Shown here: positions 1-6,787 of the stretch, piece by piece
Layout of the letters: the number at the start of each line of letters is the position of its first letter
Position numbering within the stretch: position 1 is the first letter of the stretch
Source: Candidatus Woesearchaeota archaeon CG07_land_8_20_14_0_80_44_23
GTDB lineage: Archaea > Nanobdellota > Nanobdellia > Woesearchaeales > 0-14-0-80-44-23
NCBI GenBank assembly: GCA_002779235.1
Contig: PEXD01000074.1
Coordinates: 1-6,905, forward strand
Direction of reading: 5' to 3'
DNA: 6,905 nt
Translations under genes and position numbers: made by a program
The notes under the pieces: generated by a model
Seen by the model: the letters and a program-made list of their open reading frames with translations, nothing else
Databases searched by the model: none
What the model was told of the DNA's origin: nothing

Positions 1-1
1 G

Positions 2-547
2 ATTTCAGCATATGTGTCCAATGAGATGATTGACTGCGTTAATTTCAGGCAGTTCAGGCAGCAGGGCTACGCAGTAAGCTCTGGCTTTCCCATTGCAAGA
101 GCCACGATAGCGGAAAACAACGTGGTTGTGGAGCTGAACTATCCAATTGAAATGAGCAGGGGAACAGAAAAAATCAGGATTGAAAACTTCAAGACAACTG
201 TGAATGTGCGGCTGAAGGATGTTTACAACCGCACAGAAGAGATAATCAATGCAGTCGGGATTAGCGATGCTGAGGGTGACACTGCGCTAATTGGAGAAGT
301 TGGCCAAAAACTTTACAACGAGCCGAAGTTCTCGCTGAACTTCCTATTTTACATTCCCGAGACAACAGTCAGAACCTCAACTGATTTCCCCTTTTACATC
401 AATCCAGACACTCAGCTCAGGAATGTGCCAGTGACATACTCATTCATGCCAGACCACCTCAGCACCTTGTGGGTGGTAAAGGACATACAGGCGAAGCCGG
501 AATACTGGTTCGTGTTCGCGACAAAGCACAGGCAGGTGATTGATTAG
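2..547 (+). CDS. Uncharacterised secreted/membrane-anchored protein, 3' part (5' truncated by window edge)
   Basis: The reading frame is open from base 2 to the TAG at 545-547, giving about 181 residues with no stop upstream, so the gene almost certainly begins outside the window. A GTG at 14 is available but has no preceding Shine-Dalgarno sequence and falls inside what looks like a continuous domain. The visible part has an early Cys (IDCVNF), a QQGY turn, then alternating beta strands with a 'VVVELNYPIEM' segment and a predicted helix near 'RLKDVYNRTEEI'. I recall similar C-terminal halves in uncharacterised DPANN proteins that carry a pilin-like N-terminal membrane helix, but this is memory and not a search. 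No catalytic motif is visible. It overlaps the next gene by one base (TAGTG), so the two are probably cotranscribed and translationally coupled. Its job may be in the same cell-surface assembly. Function unknown. Confidence 0.8.
   Translation: MSAYVSNEMIDCVNFRQFRQQGYAVSSGFPIARATIAENNVVVELNYPIEMSRGTEKIRIENFKTTVNVRLKDVYNRTEEIINAVGISDAEGDTALIGEVGQKLYNEPKFSLNFLFYIPETTVRTSTDFPFYINPDTQLRNVPVTYSFMPDHLSTLWVVKDIQAKPEYWFVFATKHRQVID
534..540 (+). promoter_or_regulatory. Shine-Dalgarno sequence for the large Cys-rich protein
   Basis: AGGTGAT lies inside the last codons of the upstream gene, with six bases before the GTG at 547. It is complementary to the usual 3' end of archaeal 16S rRNA. It fixes GTG 547 as the start and shows that internal operon genes here use SD-led initiation, whereas the first genes of transcripts on the other strand look leaderless. 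Confidence 0.75.
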
Positions 548-3500
548 TGAAAGAGATAAAACATTCCTTGCTCATCTTACTAATTTGCACAGTTCTAATT
601 ACATTTTCCACAACATTAGTGTTAAGTGCGGATTATTGCAAAAAATTTAGTGGAGGCTCCGTATATACCAGTCCAGACTCTAATGCCATATATCCATTAA
701 GATTCATAGAAGGTATATGCAGCTCTTCACTTAACAACCAACTGTCAGATGTCTGCTCTGATGAAGGCACGCATGTTGTGGAATCTGTTTGCAACAAAAC
801 TACCTTAAAGTGCCAGCAGTATGAGGCTTCAACAGGGCTTTATATTACAGAATCAGTAAAGCTAAATGGGGCAGATGCGCAGGGGTTAAGCTGCAACTAT
901 GCTTATCCGAATGGAAAAAAAGTGATAGGCAAATGTGAAATGATTGATATTGAGGGAGGTCTTAAAGCAGGAAGATGCTGCGGTTTAGAAAATTCTTACT
1001 GTGATGAAACACAGGGCATAGGATGCTGCTCAGGGCTGAACTTGAACTGCATTGCGAATAAATGCATTGCAGAAAATCCTGATGGCGTTACATTCACAAG
1101 CATACCTGCACCCATAGTTATAAACGGGCTTGAAGGAACTGCTAACATAACTGTTGTTATAGGAAATACCCTCGGAAAGACGCTAAATGGTAAGAGCGGA
1201 GAATTTCATTGCCAAAAAGATGATTCTACTCCCATACCTTTTACTATTAAACTAATAAACCATTATTATGCAGTTTTTGACAACGGCAAGACAATAAGGC
1301 ACGAGTGCACTTATTCCAGTTCTGACATACCGCTGGACAAAGACGAGGTTACTGCGTCAGTGATGATTGATGGGAAGGAATATACCAGCGCAATTAAAGT
1401 AATAAAAAACACCGGGCTTGAGTTTACAGTTCCTCAAACTGTTCAGCTGGGAGTTCCTTTTGATGCGGTAATGAAATCTTCAATAATAGATGAGGATTTA
1501 TATTTTGGATTTGAACCAGTTAAGGCAGAAGACGGCTCAGATGTTAGTGGGCTGCAAATCACCCCTCCTGTAAACGGTCCAGTTAACAAAAATGGCAACA
1601 CTTTCACATTCACAATAAGCAACACTGAGTCAGTAGCAACGCCTTTGGAGATTAATCTCTCGGCAAAAAACACAAACTATAACCTGCAGGTGTTCAGCAA
1701 TAAATTCACCCTTAAGTCCTGCCTGAAAAACGCAACAACAACCTGCAGTAAAGATGATGACTGCTGCCTGTTCTACTCTGAAACTGGGGCTGACGGATTC
1801 AATTACTGCTACGTCAGGCCAACCTGCATCTCAGGAACCTGCGTGTTTGAAACTTACAACATGTCAATGTTCCCTTCGGATTATACCTGCAAAGCAAATG
1901 GACCCTGCAAAGTTGGTGCAACAGAGGACTGCCACAACGGGATTGATGATAACTGTAACGGCTTTGTGGACTGCCAGGACCCCGCCTGCAAGATGGCAGA
2001 GACCCCTAAAGAGCCAGCATGGTGGCCTGCCACTGCCAGCAGGGAAAACGGCGGGCTTACAGATTTGCAGGATTTCTTCCTGGGAACAGATGACTGCAGG
2101 CGCTCATTCAACGATGCAATGCCAGGATGCTCGCTTGTTGAGTGCGGCTTGTGCGTAAATGGGAAAAAATGCGACTGCAACATGCTGGGATATCAGAGCG
2201 GCGACCAGTTCAACTGGTGGAATGCAGTTGTAACTAAAAACTGCACTTTGGTTGAGGATGATTACTGCAAAACTTTGAATGAGAATTCTCAATGCACAAA
2301 TAAAGAAGGGCTCTGCATAAACAGGAGCGTGCTGAAAGGAGGAGAGTGCACTGCTGAGCAGGGATTAAAGGATTTAGGAATAACCTGCAATGTGAATGGG
2401 AAGCCGGACTGCGGAATGGCGTGCTGCGCGCCACAGAGGACTGAAGGAACAACAACCTGCGGAAATGATGGAGAGGAATGCTGCCCTTACGGCTGCAATG
2501 GTGAACTGAGCTGCTGCATGGCAACCACGAATGTGCTCCTGCCGCCACCCTACAATTATTATGAGCCCACGCACGGCTACTCATGCAAGAAGTCCTGCTC
2601 AGCGCTTACGAGCGCAATCCAGAGCATAACCCCAAATGAAGACGGCTCAACCACAGTTTATCTCACTATTAAAAGTGGGAAGAAAGCGCGCCTCACCTTC
2701 AAGGACGGCAAAATAATCATGGCAGAGCTGGATGGAGACATCTGGGGCACAAGTCCTGAGCAGTACAAGCAGGTTGCACTGGATGGAACAGCGTATGGCT
2801 TAACAAATTTTGGTTCTGATGTTTATATGCTGTTTGAAAGCTATCTGAAAAAGCTCAGCGTTTCACTCCCTGTCCAGATATTCCCCGAGCTCGGCTGCAG
2901 CGATTATGATAATGAGAATAATTGCAAGGAAAATGGCAAAATCTGCATCTGGAACACAACTACAAGCAAGTGCGAGCCGATAAAAAAGGTGAATCCGAAC
3001 GGAAATCTTGACTATGGAGCCAAATGCTCCCAGTCAGTTGATGCAGACCCATCATTGAAATGCAACCGCTGGCTCGGCTTGGTGTGCATGCACGCCTTAG
3101 ACAATACGCTGACCTGCCAGTGTGAGGCAGGCACAACCTACCAAAAGGTAAATGGGTTTGGCTCCTGCGTCTCAAACACTCCCATTGAGGACTGCGCCCT
3201 GAAGAATCCCCTTGGCATTTTAGCATTTGAGAATCGCATCTTCGTGGCAGACACATTCAATAAGAGAATAGTGGCGCTTGATAATGAGACACTCAAAAAA
3301 ACTGATGAGATTAACAAAAGGGATTATACTAAAATGGGCGGAAGTGGCTACGACAATGTGCTTGTCTCGCCAACAGGGCTTGTGATGATGGAGGACCCTG
3401 CTTGCTCATCAGGAACTATTCCTCACCTTTACATACTTGACCCTGGCTCAAAAATTGGAACTCTTGCGTATGTCTGGACTATAAGACCAGACAATCTTAG

Positions 3501-4110
3501 ATTTTCATATGATTTGGAGTTTCCAAGCATAGGACAAAGGATTGACTCGCCAGCAGGGATTGCTGTCAGCGGCGGCCCGAACACTGGATACAATTATGAG
3601 GTTTACATAACATCCTTTAAAAAAATCACATACCCGAACGGTGGTTTCAACTATGAGGGTGTTGTTCAAGTCTTCAATAAATTTAACAAAGTGGCTGATT
3701 TGACATATCTGACAGCATTTGGCAGTGGGGGATACCTCGCCCAGCCAATCGGGATTGCAGTGCTCGGAGACAAGGTTTATGTGGCAGACAGCGGATACAG
3801 AAATATAGAGGTTTTCAGCAGGGGAAGCTACACCAGCGCAGGCACAATTACTATTGAAGGAAGCAAGATGCCCACAGGAATAGCCACAGACGGCACATCA
3901 TTGTATGTGACTGACTCGGAAATAGGGAACAGCAGGATATACAAGCTTGATGCAAGCGGAAATAAATTAAAAGAGGTGCCTGTGGAGGGCAGGCCTGTTG
4001 GAATAACTGTTGCTGGCGGAAGGATTTATGTGACTGACTATGCAAGAAGCATGATATTGGTTTATGATTCGGATTTGAATCTCTTAAATAGCGTTTCAAA
4101 TATTTGCTGA
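547..4110 (+). CDS. Large secreted Cys-rich protein with MopE-like metal-binding motif and C-terminal NHL beta-propeller
   Basis: 1187 residues from a GTG start supported by an SD six bases upstream. Residues 1-28 form a signal peptide (basic start, hydrophobic core, likely cut after VLSA). Cys-rich stretch 31-175 includes knot-like CC pairs. About 180-390 is beta-rich with few Cys, possibly two Ig-like domains. A second Cys-rich block spans 392-684 and contains, at 461-481, the pattern DC-N-IDDNCNG-VDC-DPAC seen in MopE-type putative metal-binding motifs. A small beta domain covers about 685-783. A third Cys block (784-882) is EGF-like in spacing. From about 888 to the end there are six or so repeats of the form P-GI-V---VYV-D----I-V-D, typical of NHL beta-propellers. 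There are 66 Cys in all, and several N-x-S/T sequons. No C-terminal membrane helix or sorting motif is visible, so the protein is likely released or held by partners. Role inferred: extracellular binding or adhesion scaffold. Ligand unknown; full-domain homologues not recognised. Confidence 0.9.
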   Translation: MKEIKHSLLILLICTVLITFSTTLVLSADYCKKFSGGSVYTSPDSNAIYPLRFIEGICSSSLNNQLSDVCSDEGTHVVESVCNKTTLKCQQYEASTGLYITESVKLNGADAQGLSCNYAYPNGKKVIGKCEMIDIEGGLKAGRCCGLENSYCDETQGIGCCSGLNLNCIANKCIAENPDGVTFTSIPAPIVINGLEGTANITVVIGNTLGKTLNGKSGEFHCQKDDSTPIPFTIKLINHYYAVFDNGKTIRHECTYSSSDIPLDKDEVTASVMIDGKEYTSAIKVIKNTGLEFTVPQTVQLGVPFDAVMKSSIIDEDLYFGFEPVKAEDGSDVSGLQITPPVNGPVNKNGNTFTFTISNTESVATPLEINLSAKNTNYNLQVFSNKFTLKSCLKNATTTCSKDDDCCLFYSETGADGFNYCYVRPTCISGTCVFETYNMSMFPSDYTCKANGPCKVGATEDCHNGIDDNCNGFVDCQDPACKMAETPKEPAWWPATASRENGGLTDLQDFFLGTDDCRRSFNDAMPGCSLVECGLCVNGKKCDCNMLGYQSGDQFNWWNAVVTKNCTLVEDDYCKTLNENSQCTNKEGLCINRSVLKGGECTAEQGLKDLGITCNVNGKPDCGMACCAPQRTEGTTTCGNDGEECCPYGCNGELSCCMATTNVLLPPPYNYYEPTHGYSCKKSCSALTSAIQSITPNEDGSTTVYLTIKSGKKARLTFKDGKIIMAELDGDIWGTSPEQYKQVALDGTAYGLTNFGSDVYMLFESYLKKLSVSLPVQIFPELGCSDYDNENNCKENGKICIWNTTTSKCEPIKKVNPNGNLDYGAKCSQSVDADPSLKCNRWLGLVCMHALDNTLTCQCEAGTTYQKVNGFGSCVSNTPIEDCALKNPLGILAFENRIFVADTFNKRIVALDNETLKKTDEINKRDYTKMGGSGYDNVLVSPTGLVMMEDPACSSGTIPHLYILDPGSKIGTLAYVWTIRPDNLRFSYDLEFPSIGQRIDSPAGIAVSGGPNTGYNYEVYITSFKKITYPNGGFNYEGVVQVFNKFNKVADLTYLTAFGSGGYLAQPIGIAVLGDKVYVADSGYRNIEVFSRGSYTSAGTITIEGSKMPTGIATDGTSLYVTDSEIGNSRIYKLDASGNKLKEVPVEGRPVGITVAGGRIYVTDYARSMILVYDSDLNLLNSVSNIC

Positions 4111-4120
4111 GGGAAGGAAA

Positions 4121-4591
4121 GTGAACAGAAATACGGCAATCGGACTTGTGCTGCTCGTAGTGCTGCTTGGCTTATTTGCAGCCGGATGTGCGAACCAGCT
4201 GTATGCCGGCGCAGGTGCGAACTCAAAGAACGTGTGCAACTCTACATACTGCTACTGCGCAAGGTGCGACATAGGCAACTGGACAATAGTCAATAAGAGC
4301 AAAGCTACAAACCATTACAAAAACATTGTGACAGAGGGAGATTGCGCTGAGTACTGCACCCGATATAACATAAGCAAAGAGAACAGGACATATGACAAGG
4401 GATATGATGCAGTGTGTAGCGATGCGGTGGCGCTCCTTCCCCAAAAGTGCAACTGCGGTGCTGGGACAAGGTGCTGCCAGACAGAAGCTGCGCTGGCAGC
4501 CAATAAGATGCAGTGCGTTGACAGCAATAATGACCTTGTAGTGTGCCCCTATGCATGGGCTCCTGACTCTCTTTGCAACTCAACTTATTAA
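4121..4591 (+). CDS. Small Cys-rich putative lipoprotein, N-glycosylation-dense
   Basis: 156 residues from GTG 4121, ten bases after the preceding stop. A weak SD-like GAGG (4109-4112) lies eight bases upstream. Residues 1-22 are a hydrophobic signal ending in FAAG before Cys23, which fits a loose lipobox (A-A-G-C), so the mature protein may be lipid-anchored at the outer face of the membrane. An ordinary signal peptide or uncleaved anchor is the alternative. The mature part has 15 Cys, including CYCARC, CNC and a CC pair, and six N-x-S/T sequons (NST, NWT, NKS, NIS, NRT, NST). The pentapeptide CNSTY occurs near the start of the mature region and again as the last five residues. No known family recognised. 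Cys style matches the large upstream protein, so a shared extracellular complex is a reasonable inference. The gene ends one base from the convergent kae1 stop. Confidence 0.85.
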   Translation: MNRNTAIGLVLLVVLLGLFAAGCANQLYAGAGANSKNVCNSTYCYCARCDIGNWTIVNKSKATNHYKNIVTEGDCAEYCTRYNISKENRTYDKGYDAVCSDAVALLPQKCNCGAGTRCCQTEAALAANKMQCVDSNNDLVVCPYAWAPDSLCNSTY

Positions 4592-4592
4592 A

Positions 4593-5615
4593 TTATTCTT
4601 TAATGAAATACTTCTTTTTTTCAGAATGCCATTTAGCGTCAATGTCGTCTGTCCTTTCATAAGGCCTTATGCCTGTCTCGGAAATTTTCATCCTCACGCC
4701 TGAAAGATGCTCAAGCAGCCCCAGCCAGGCAATCATGGCGCCATTGTCAACAAGCAAGTCAGGAGGCGGAAAATATGCCTTCGCGTGCCTTTCAGCGCAC
4801 ATAATGCCAGCCATTTCCTGAAGGCGCTTGTTGCAGGCAACACCGCCTCCCAGAACTAATTCGCTCTTGCCGCAGTGCGCCATGGCCCTCTCTGAAACCT
4901 CAACAAGCATTGCGAAGATTGTCTCCTGCAGCGAATAGCAGAGGTCTTCTGCAGAATATTTTTTGCTGTCATACTTCTGCTGGATGTTTGTGAGTATGCC
5001 GCTGAAAGAGACGTCCATCCCCTTTACAGCATATGGCAGCTTTATGTATTTCCTGCCGCCGAGGGAGAGCTGGTAAATTTTTGGGCCTCCTGGGAATCCT
5101 ATTCCCATGTGCCGGGCGAATGTGTCTATCATGTTGCCTATGCCCATGTCAAGGGTCTCGCCGAAAATCCTGTATTTTCCCCCTTCAAACGCGATTATCT
5201 GGGTGTTGGCCCCTGAAGCATACATAAGCACAGGGTCAGACGCATTTGTTGCGAGGCGCCCTATCTCAAGGTGGGCTATGCAGTGGTTGACGCCTATTAT
5301 CGGCTTTTCAAGCGCGCATGCAAGAGACCTGGCGACAAAGGCGCCAATCCTAAGGCAGGGGCCGAGCCCTGGGCCCTGCGAGAATGAAATCAGGTCAATG
5401 TCAGAAACCCTTATTTTTGCGTCTGAAAGCGCCTGCCTGATTATCCTGTCAAAACAATTAATATGATGCTCTGCTGCTTCCTTGGGCACAATCCCGGCCT
5501 TTTCAGAAGTGTAGGTGTCTTTTACATTCGCAAGAATCTCAACAGAGCTCCCTTCCTGCCTCACAATTCCTGCCCCGAATGTGTGGGCTGTGCTCTCAAT
5601 CCCAAGGCATATCAT
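4593..5615 (-). CDS. kae1: Kae1, catalytic subunit of the KEOPS complex (tRNA t6A37 threonylcarbamoyl transferase)
   Basis: 340 residues, complete. Kae1 transfers the threonylcarbamoyl group from threonylcarbamoyl-AMP to A37 of ANN-decoding tRNAs in the cytoplasm, working with Bud32, Cgi121 and Pcc1. The sequence opens with the family signature MICLGIESTAHTFG (ASKHA-fold phosphate-binding region). It has the metal-binding pair H111 and H115 in the motif NHCIAHLEIGR, a Gly-rich GIGFPGGPKIYQL segment, the DVSFSGI motif, the LVLGGGVACNKRL nucleotide-binding loop and D290 in the DNGAMIAW motif. Two His plus the late Asp are the expected metal ligands. Length matches stand-alone archaeal Kae1; there is no Bud32 kinase domain fused at the C-terminus, unlike in some euryarchaea. 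Start chosen because ATG 5615 gives the canonical N-terminus and a TATA-like box sits about 29 bases upstream. Convergent with the lipoprotein gene, with one base between the stops. Confidence 0.97.
   Translation of the reverse strand: MICLGIESTAHTFGAGIVRQEGSSVEILANVKDTYTSEKAGIVPKEAAEHHINCFDRIIRQALSDAKIRVSDIDLISFSQGPGLGPCLRIGAFVARSLACALEKPIIGVNHCIAHLEIGRLATNASDPVLMYASGANTQIIAFEGGKYRIFGETLDMGIGNMIDTFARHMGIGFPGGPKIYQLSLGGRKYIKLPYAVKGMDVSFSGILTNIQQKYDSKKYSAEDLCYSLQETIFAMLVEVSERAMAHCGKSELVLGGGVACNKRLQEMAGIMCAERHAKAYFPPPDLLVDNGAMIAWLGLLEHLSGVRMKISETGIRPYERTDDIDAKWHSEKKKYFIKE
4615..4621 (+). terminator. Oligo-T tract, likely terminator of the surface-protein operon
   Basis: A run of seven T on the plus strand starts 23 bases after the lipoprotein stop. 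Archaeal RNA polymerase commonly terminates at such T tracts without a hairpin. The same bases, read on the minus strand, encode the lysine run near the C-terminus of Kae1, so the terminator is embedded in the opposing gene. Inferred from sequence only. Confidence 0.45.
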
Positions 5616-5640
5616 GGAGAATCACGGGGAAGGGGAAAGG

Positions 5641-5648
5641 TTAAATAA
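5641..5648 (-). promoter_or_regulatory. TATA-like box of kae1
   Basis: Minus-strand TTATTTAA, centred about 29 bases ahead of the kae1 ATG and preceded by the purine stretch GGAAAA that could act as BRE. With the usual spacing of about 26 bases to the start site, the transcript would begin only a few bases before the ATG, meaning a leaderless or nearly leaderless mRNA. No strong SD precedes the ATG, which agrees. Confidence 0.6.
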
Positions 5649-5658
5649 TTTTCCTTTT

Positions 5659-5666
5659 AAAAAAAA
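5659..5666 (-). terminator. T8 tract downstream of the ferredoxin gene
   Basis: Eight consecutive T on the minus strand begin about 15 bases after the ferredoxin stop and lie just ahead of the kae1 promoter. This is a typical archaeal oligo-T terminator and separates the ferredoxin and kae1 transcripts. No hairpin is seen in front of it. Confidence 0.55.
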
Positions 5667-5680
5667 TGAGAATAAGATAT

Positions 5681-5854
5681 TTACTTCTCTTCTATCTTTA
5701 TTGCGCCTGGCGGGCACTGCACCTCGCAGGACCTGCAGCCAATGCATGCATTTGGCTTTTTTACAACAACCTTGCCCTTTTCCTCAGAATAAACGCCCAT
5801 CGGGCAGACGCTGATACATATCTTGCAATTATTGCATTTCTTGTAGTCAATCAC
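5681..5854 (-). CDS. Small 2[4Fe-4S] ferredoxin (start uncertain)
   Basis: 57 residues if started at GTG 5854. Two classic cluster motifs of the form CxxCxxCxxxCP are present: Cys 7, 10, 13, 17 and Cys 37, 40, 43, 47, each followed by Pro. This is the bacterial/archaeal-type 8Fe ferredoxin fold, a low-potential cytoplasmic electron carrier or the ferredoxin-like subunit of an oxidoreductase; the partner cannot be told from here. The frame is closed upstream by a TGA at 5876-5878, and between it and the first cluster the only conventional start is GTG 5854, giving a short N-terminus (MIDYKKC). A strong SD (5875-5884) instead points to an in-frame ATC at 5867-5869, which would add ISFKP ahead of V; see findings. 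It lies 68 bases downstream of rps3ae, with T runs between. Confidence 0.9.
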   Translation of the reverse strand: MIDYKKCNNCKICISVCPMGVYSEEKGKVVVKKPNACIGCRSCEVQCPPGAIKIEEK

Positions 5855-5874
5855 TGGCTTAAAAGAGATTTTGC

Positions 5875-5884
5875 ATCACCTCTC
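5875..5884 (-). promoter_or_regulatory. Strong Shine-Dalgarno sequence before the ferredoxin gene
   Basis: Minus-strand GAGAGGTGAT, with eight contiguous bases matching the expected anti-SD complement. Its 3' end is five bases from an in-frame ATC (5869-5867), 20 bases from the in-frame GTG (5854), and overlaps an ATG (5876-5874) that reads only four more codons before TAA. The same AGGTGAT core drives the large surface protein at 534-540, so it is a genuine signal in this genome. Confidence 0.7.
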
Positions 5885-5901
5885 AGATTGCTGTTAATGC
5901 T

Positions 5902-5919
5902 AAAAAAACTATTAAAAAA
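5902..5919 (-). terminator. Double oligo-T tract downstream of rps3ae
   Basis: On the minus strand a T6 run and a T7 run follow within about 20 bases of the rps3ae stop codon, separated by a short AT-rich stretch. This is the usual form of archaeal termination signal. The AT-rich segment between the two runs (TTTAATAG-like) could alternatively contribute to a promoter for the ferredoxin gene; the two readings cannot be separated by eye. Confidence 0.5.
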
Positions 5920-5922
5920 CGG

Positions 5923-6723
5923 CTAATTACGGCTTCTTCTGCCCTTCTTGGGAGCATCCTCATAATTTTCAGAAGGTATCTTTTCTGTTGACTTCTCAAG
6001 CTCCTCTGCCCATTCAGCAGATTCTTCCTTCTTTTTTACGCTGTCAATTATTTTCTGCTCCTCAAGGTCGCTTTCTTTCTCTTCGTCTGATTCTTCTGGA
6101 ACCTCTTCCTGCTTCATTGCCTTCTCCACCCTGACCGGCTTGATTGTTTCAACCCTTTCAAATGTTCTTATGTCGCATATTCTGAGGGGGTATTCCTTCT
6201 TCAGGAAGGTGTTGAGCTCCATCTGGAACTTGCCTAAGATAATATCATATGCAAACTCTGCGTAATTTTTTTCAGAAGCGCCCTTCACCACGAAATACTT
6301 CACTGACCTTCTCAGTCTGGCGATTATCTGCTGGCTGGTGTTTGCAGCAGTGATGAGCACCGGCTTTACCCTGACATACTTTCCGTCGGCGGTCTTGACT
6401 ATGAATGAGTCATCAATCTTGTCCCTTCCCCTTCTCACAATCCTTTTTATGAAGGCGGGCATGAGCTCGTAGCTGACAATTTCTGTGATGCCGTACTTGT
6501 TGTCGCGGATGCCTGTGATTTTGAACTTCACATTTATATTCTGCTTCTTGATGTTCCCTGTGATATTCATCAGGTTAACGCTTATTACCCTTCCGACAAT
6601 CTGCTCTGGTGCGAGTGCGGGAGTTTCCCCAATCACTGTCTCGTTGAAATCCTTGGTGGCGAGAACGTCAAACCACCTTTTTCTCGCCTTGACCGCGCCT
6701 TCCAGCTTCTGTGCCTTTGCCAT
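5923..6723 (-). CDS. rps3ae: Ribosomal protein eS1 (S3Ae), with acidic C-terminal extension
   Basis: 266 residues from ATG 6723. eS1 is a small-subunit ribosomal protein of archaea and eukaryotes, located near the mRNA exit site. The core (about 1-203) shows recognisable family features: a basic N-terminus with KARKRWFDV, the E-IVGRVISVNLMNITGN segment, the KFKIT beta strand, the ELMPAFIKRIVRRGRDKID stretch, VRVKPVLITA and the C-terminal KEYPLRICDIRTFERVE region. An upstream in-frame ATG at 6747 would add eight residues, but the TATA box overlaps it, and a start site about 27 bases after that box falls on ATG 6723. Residues 204-266 form an extra tail with 22 acidic residues, probably coiled-coil or disordered, ending in KKGRRSRN. 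First gene of its transcript. Confidence 0.95.
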   Translation of the reverse strand: MAKAQKLEGAVKARKRWFDVLATKDFNETVIGETPALAPEQIVGRVISVNLMNITGNIKKQNINVKFKITGIRDNKYGITEIVSYELMPAFIKRIVRRGRDKIDDSFIVKTADGKYVRVKPVLITAANTSQQIIARLRRSVKYFVVKGASEKNYAEFAYDIILGKFQMELNTFLKKEYPLRICDIRTFERVETIKPVRVEKAMKQEEVPEESDEEKESDLEEQKIIDSVKKKEESAEWAEELEKSTEKIPSENYEDAPKKGRRSRN

Positions 6724-6746
6724 AATGTAGAGGGAGAAAACGCCCA

Positions 6747-6754
6747 TTTATAAA
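6747..6754 (-). promoter_or_regulatory. TATA box of rps3ae (leaderless transcript)
   Basis: TTTATAAA, a perfect TATA palindrome, centred about 27.5 bases upstream of the A of ATG 6723. An A-rich BRE-like stretch (GAAAATC on the minus strand) precedes it. The spacing predicts that transcription begins at or next to the start codon, and no SD sequence lies before it, so the mRNA is likely leaderless. Confidence 0.75.
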
Positions 6755-6787
6755 GATTTTCATTTTAATTTTAATGCAAATGAGAAA

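Noticed and set aside
14..547. Complete gene starting at GTG 14
   Set aside because: The frame is open to the window edge, there is no SD before GTG 14, and the protein looks like the C-terminal part of a longer chain.
1754..2158. 134-residue plus-strand reading frame inside the large gene
   Set aside because: It is a shadow frame of the Cys-rich coding region with no start signal of its own and no recognisable domain.
5515..5926. Plus-strand reading frames opposite kae1 and the ferredoxin
   Set aside because: They are antisense to clearly conserved genes and have no SD or recognisable product.
6724..6747. Longer eS1 starting at ATG 6747
   Set aside because: The TATA box overlaps that ATG, and the spacing plus the typical MAKAQK start favour 6723.
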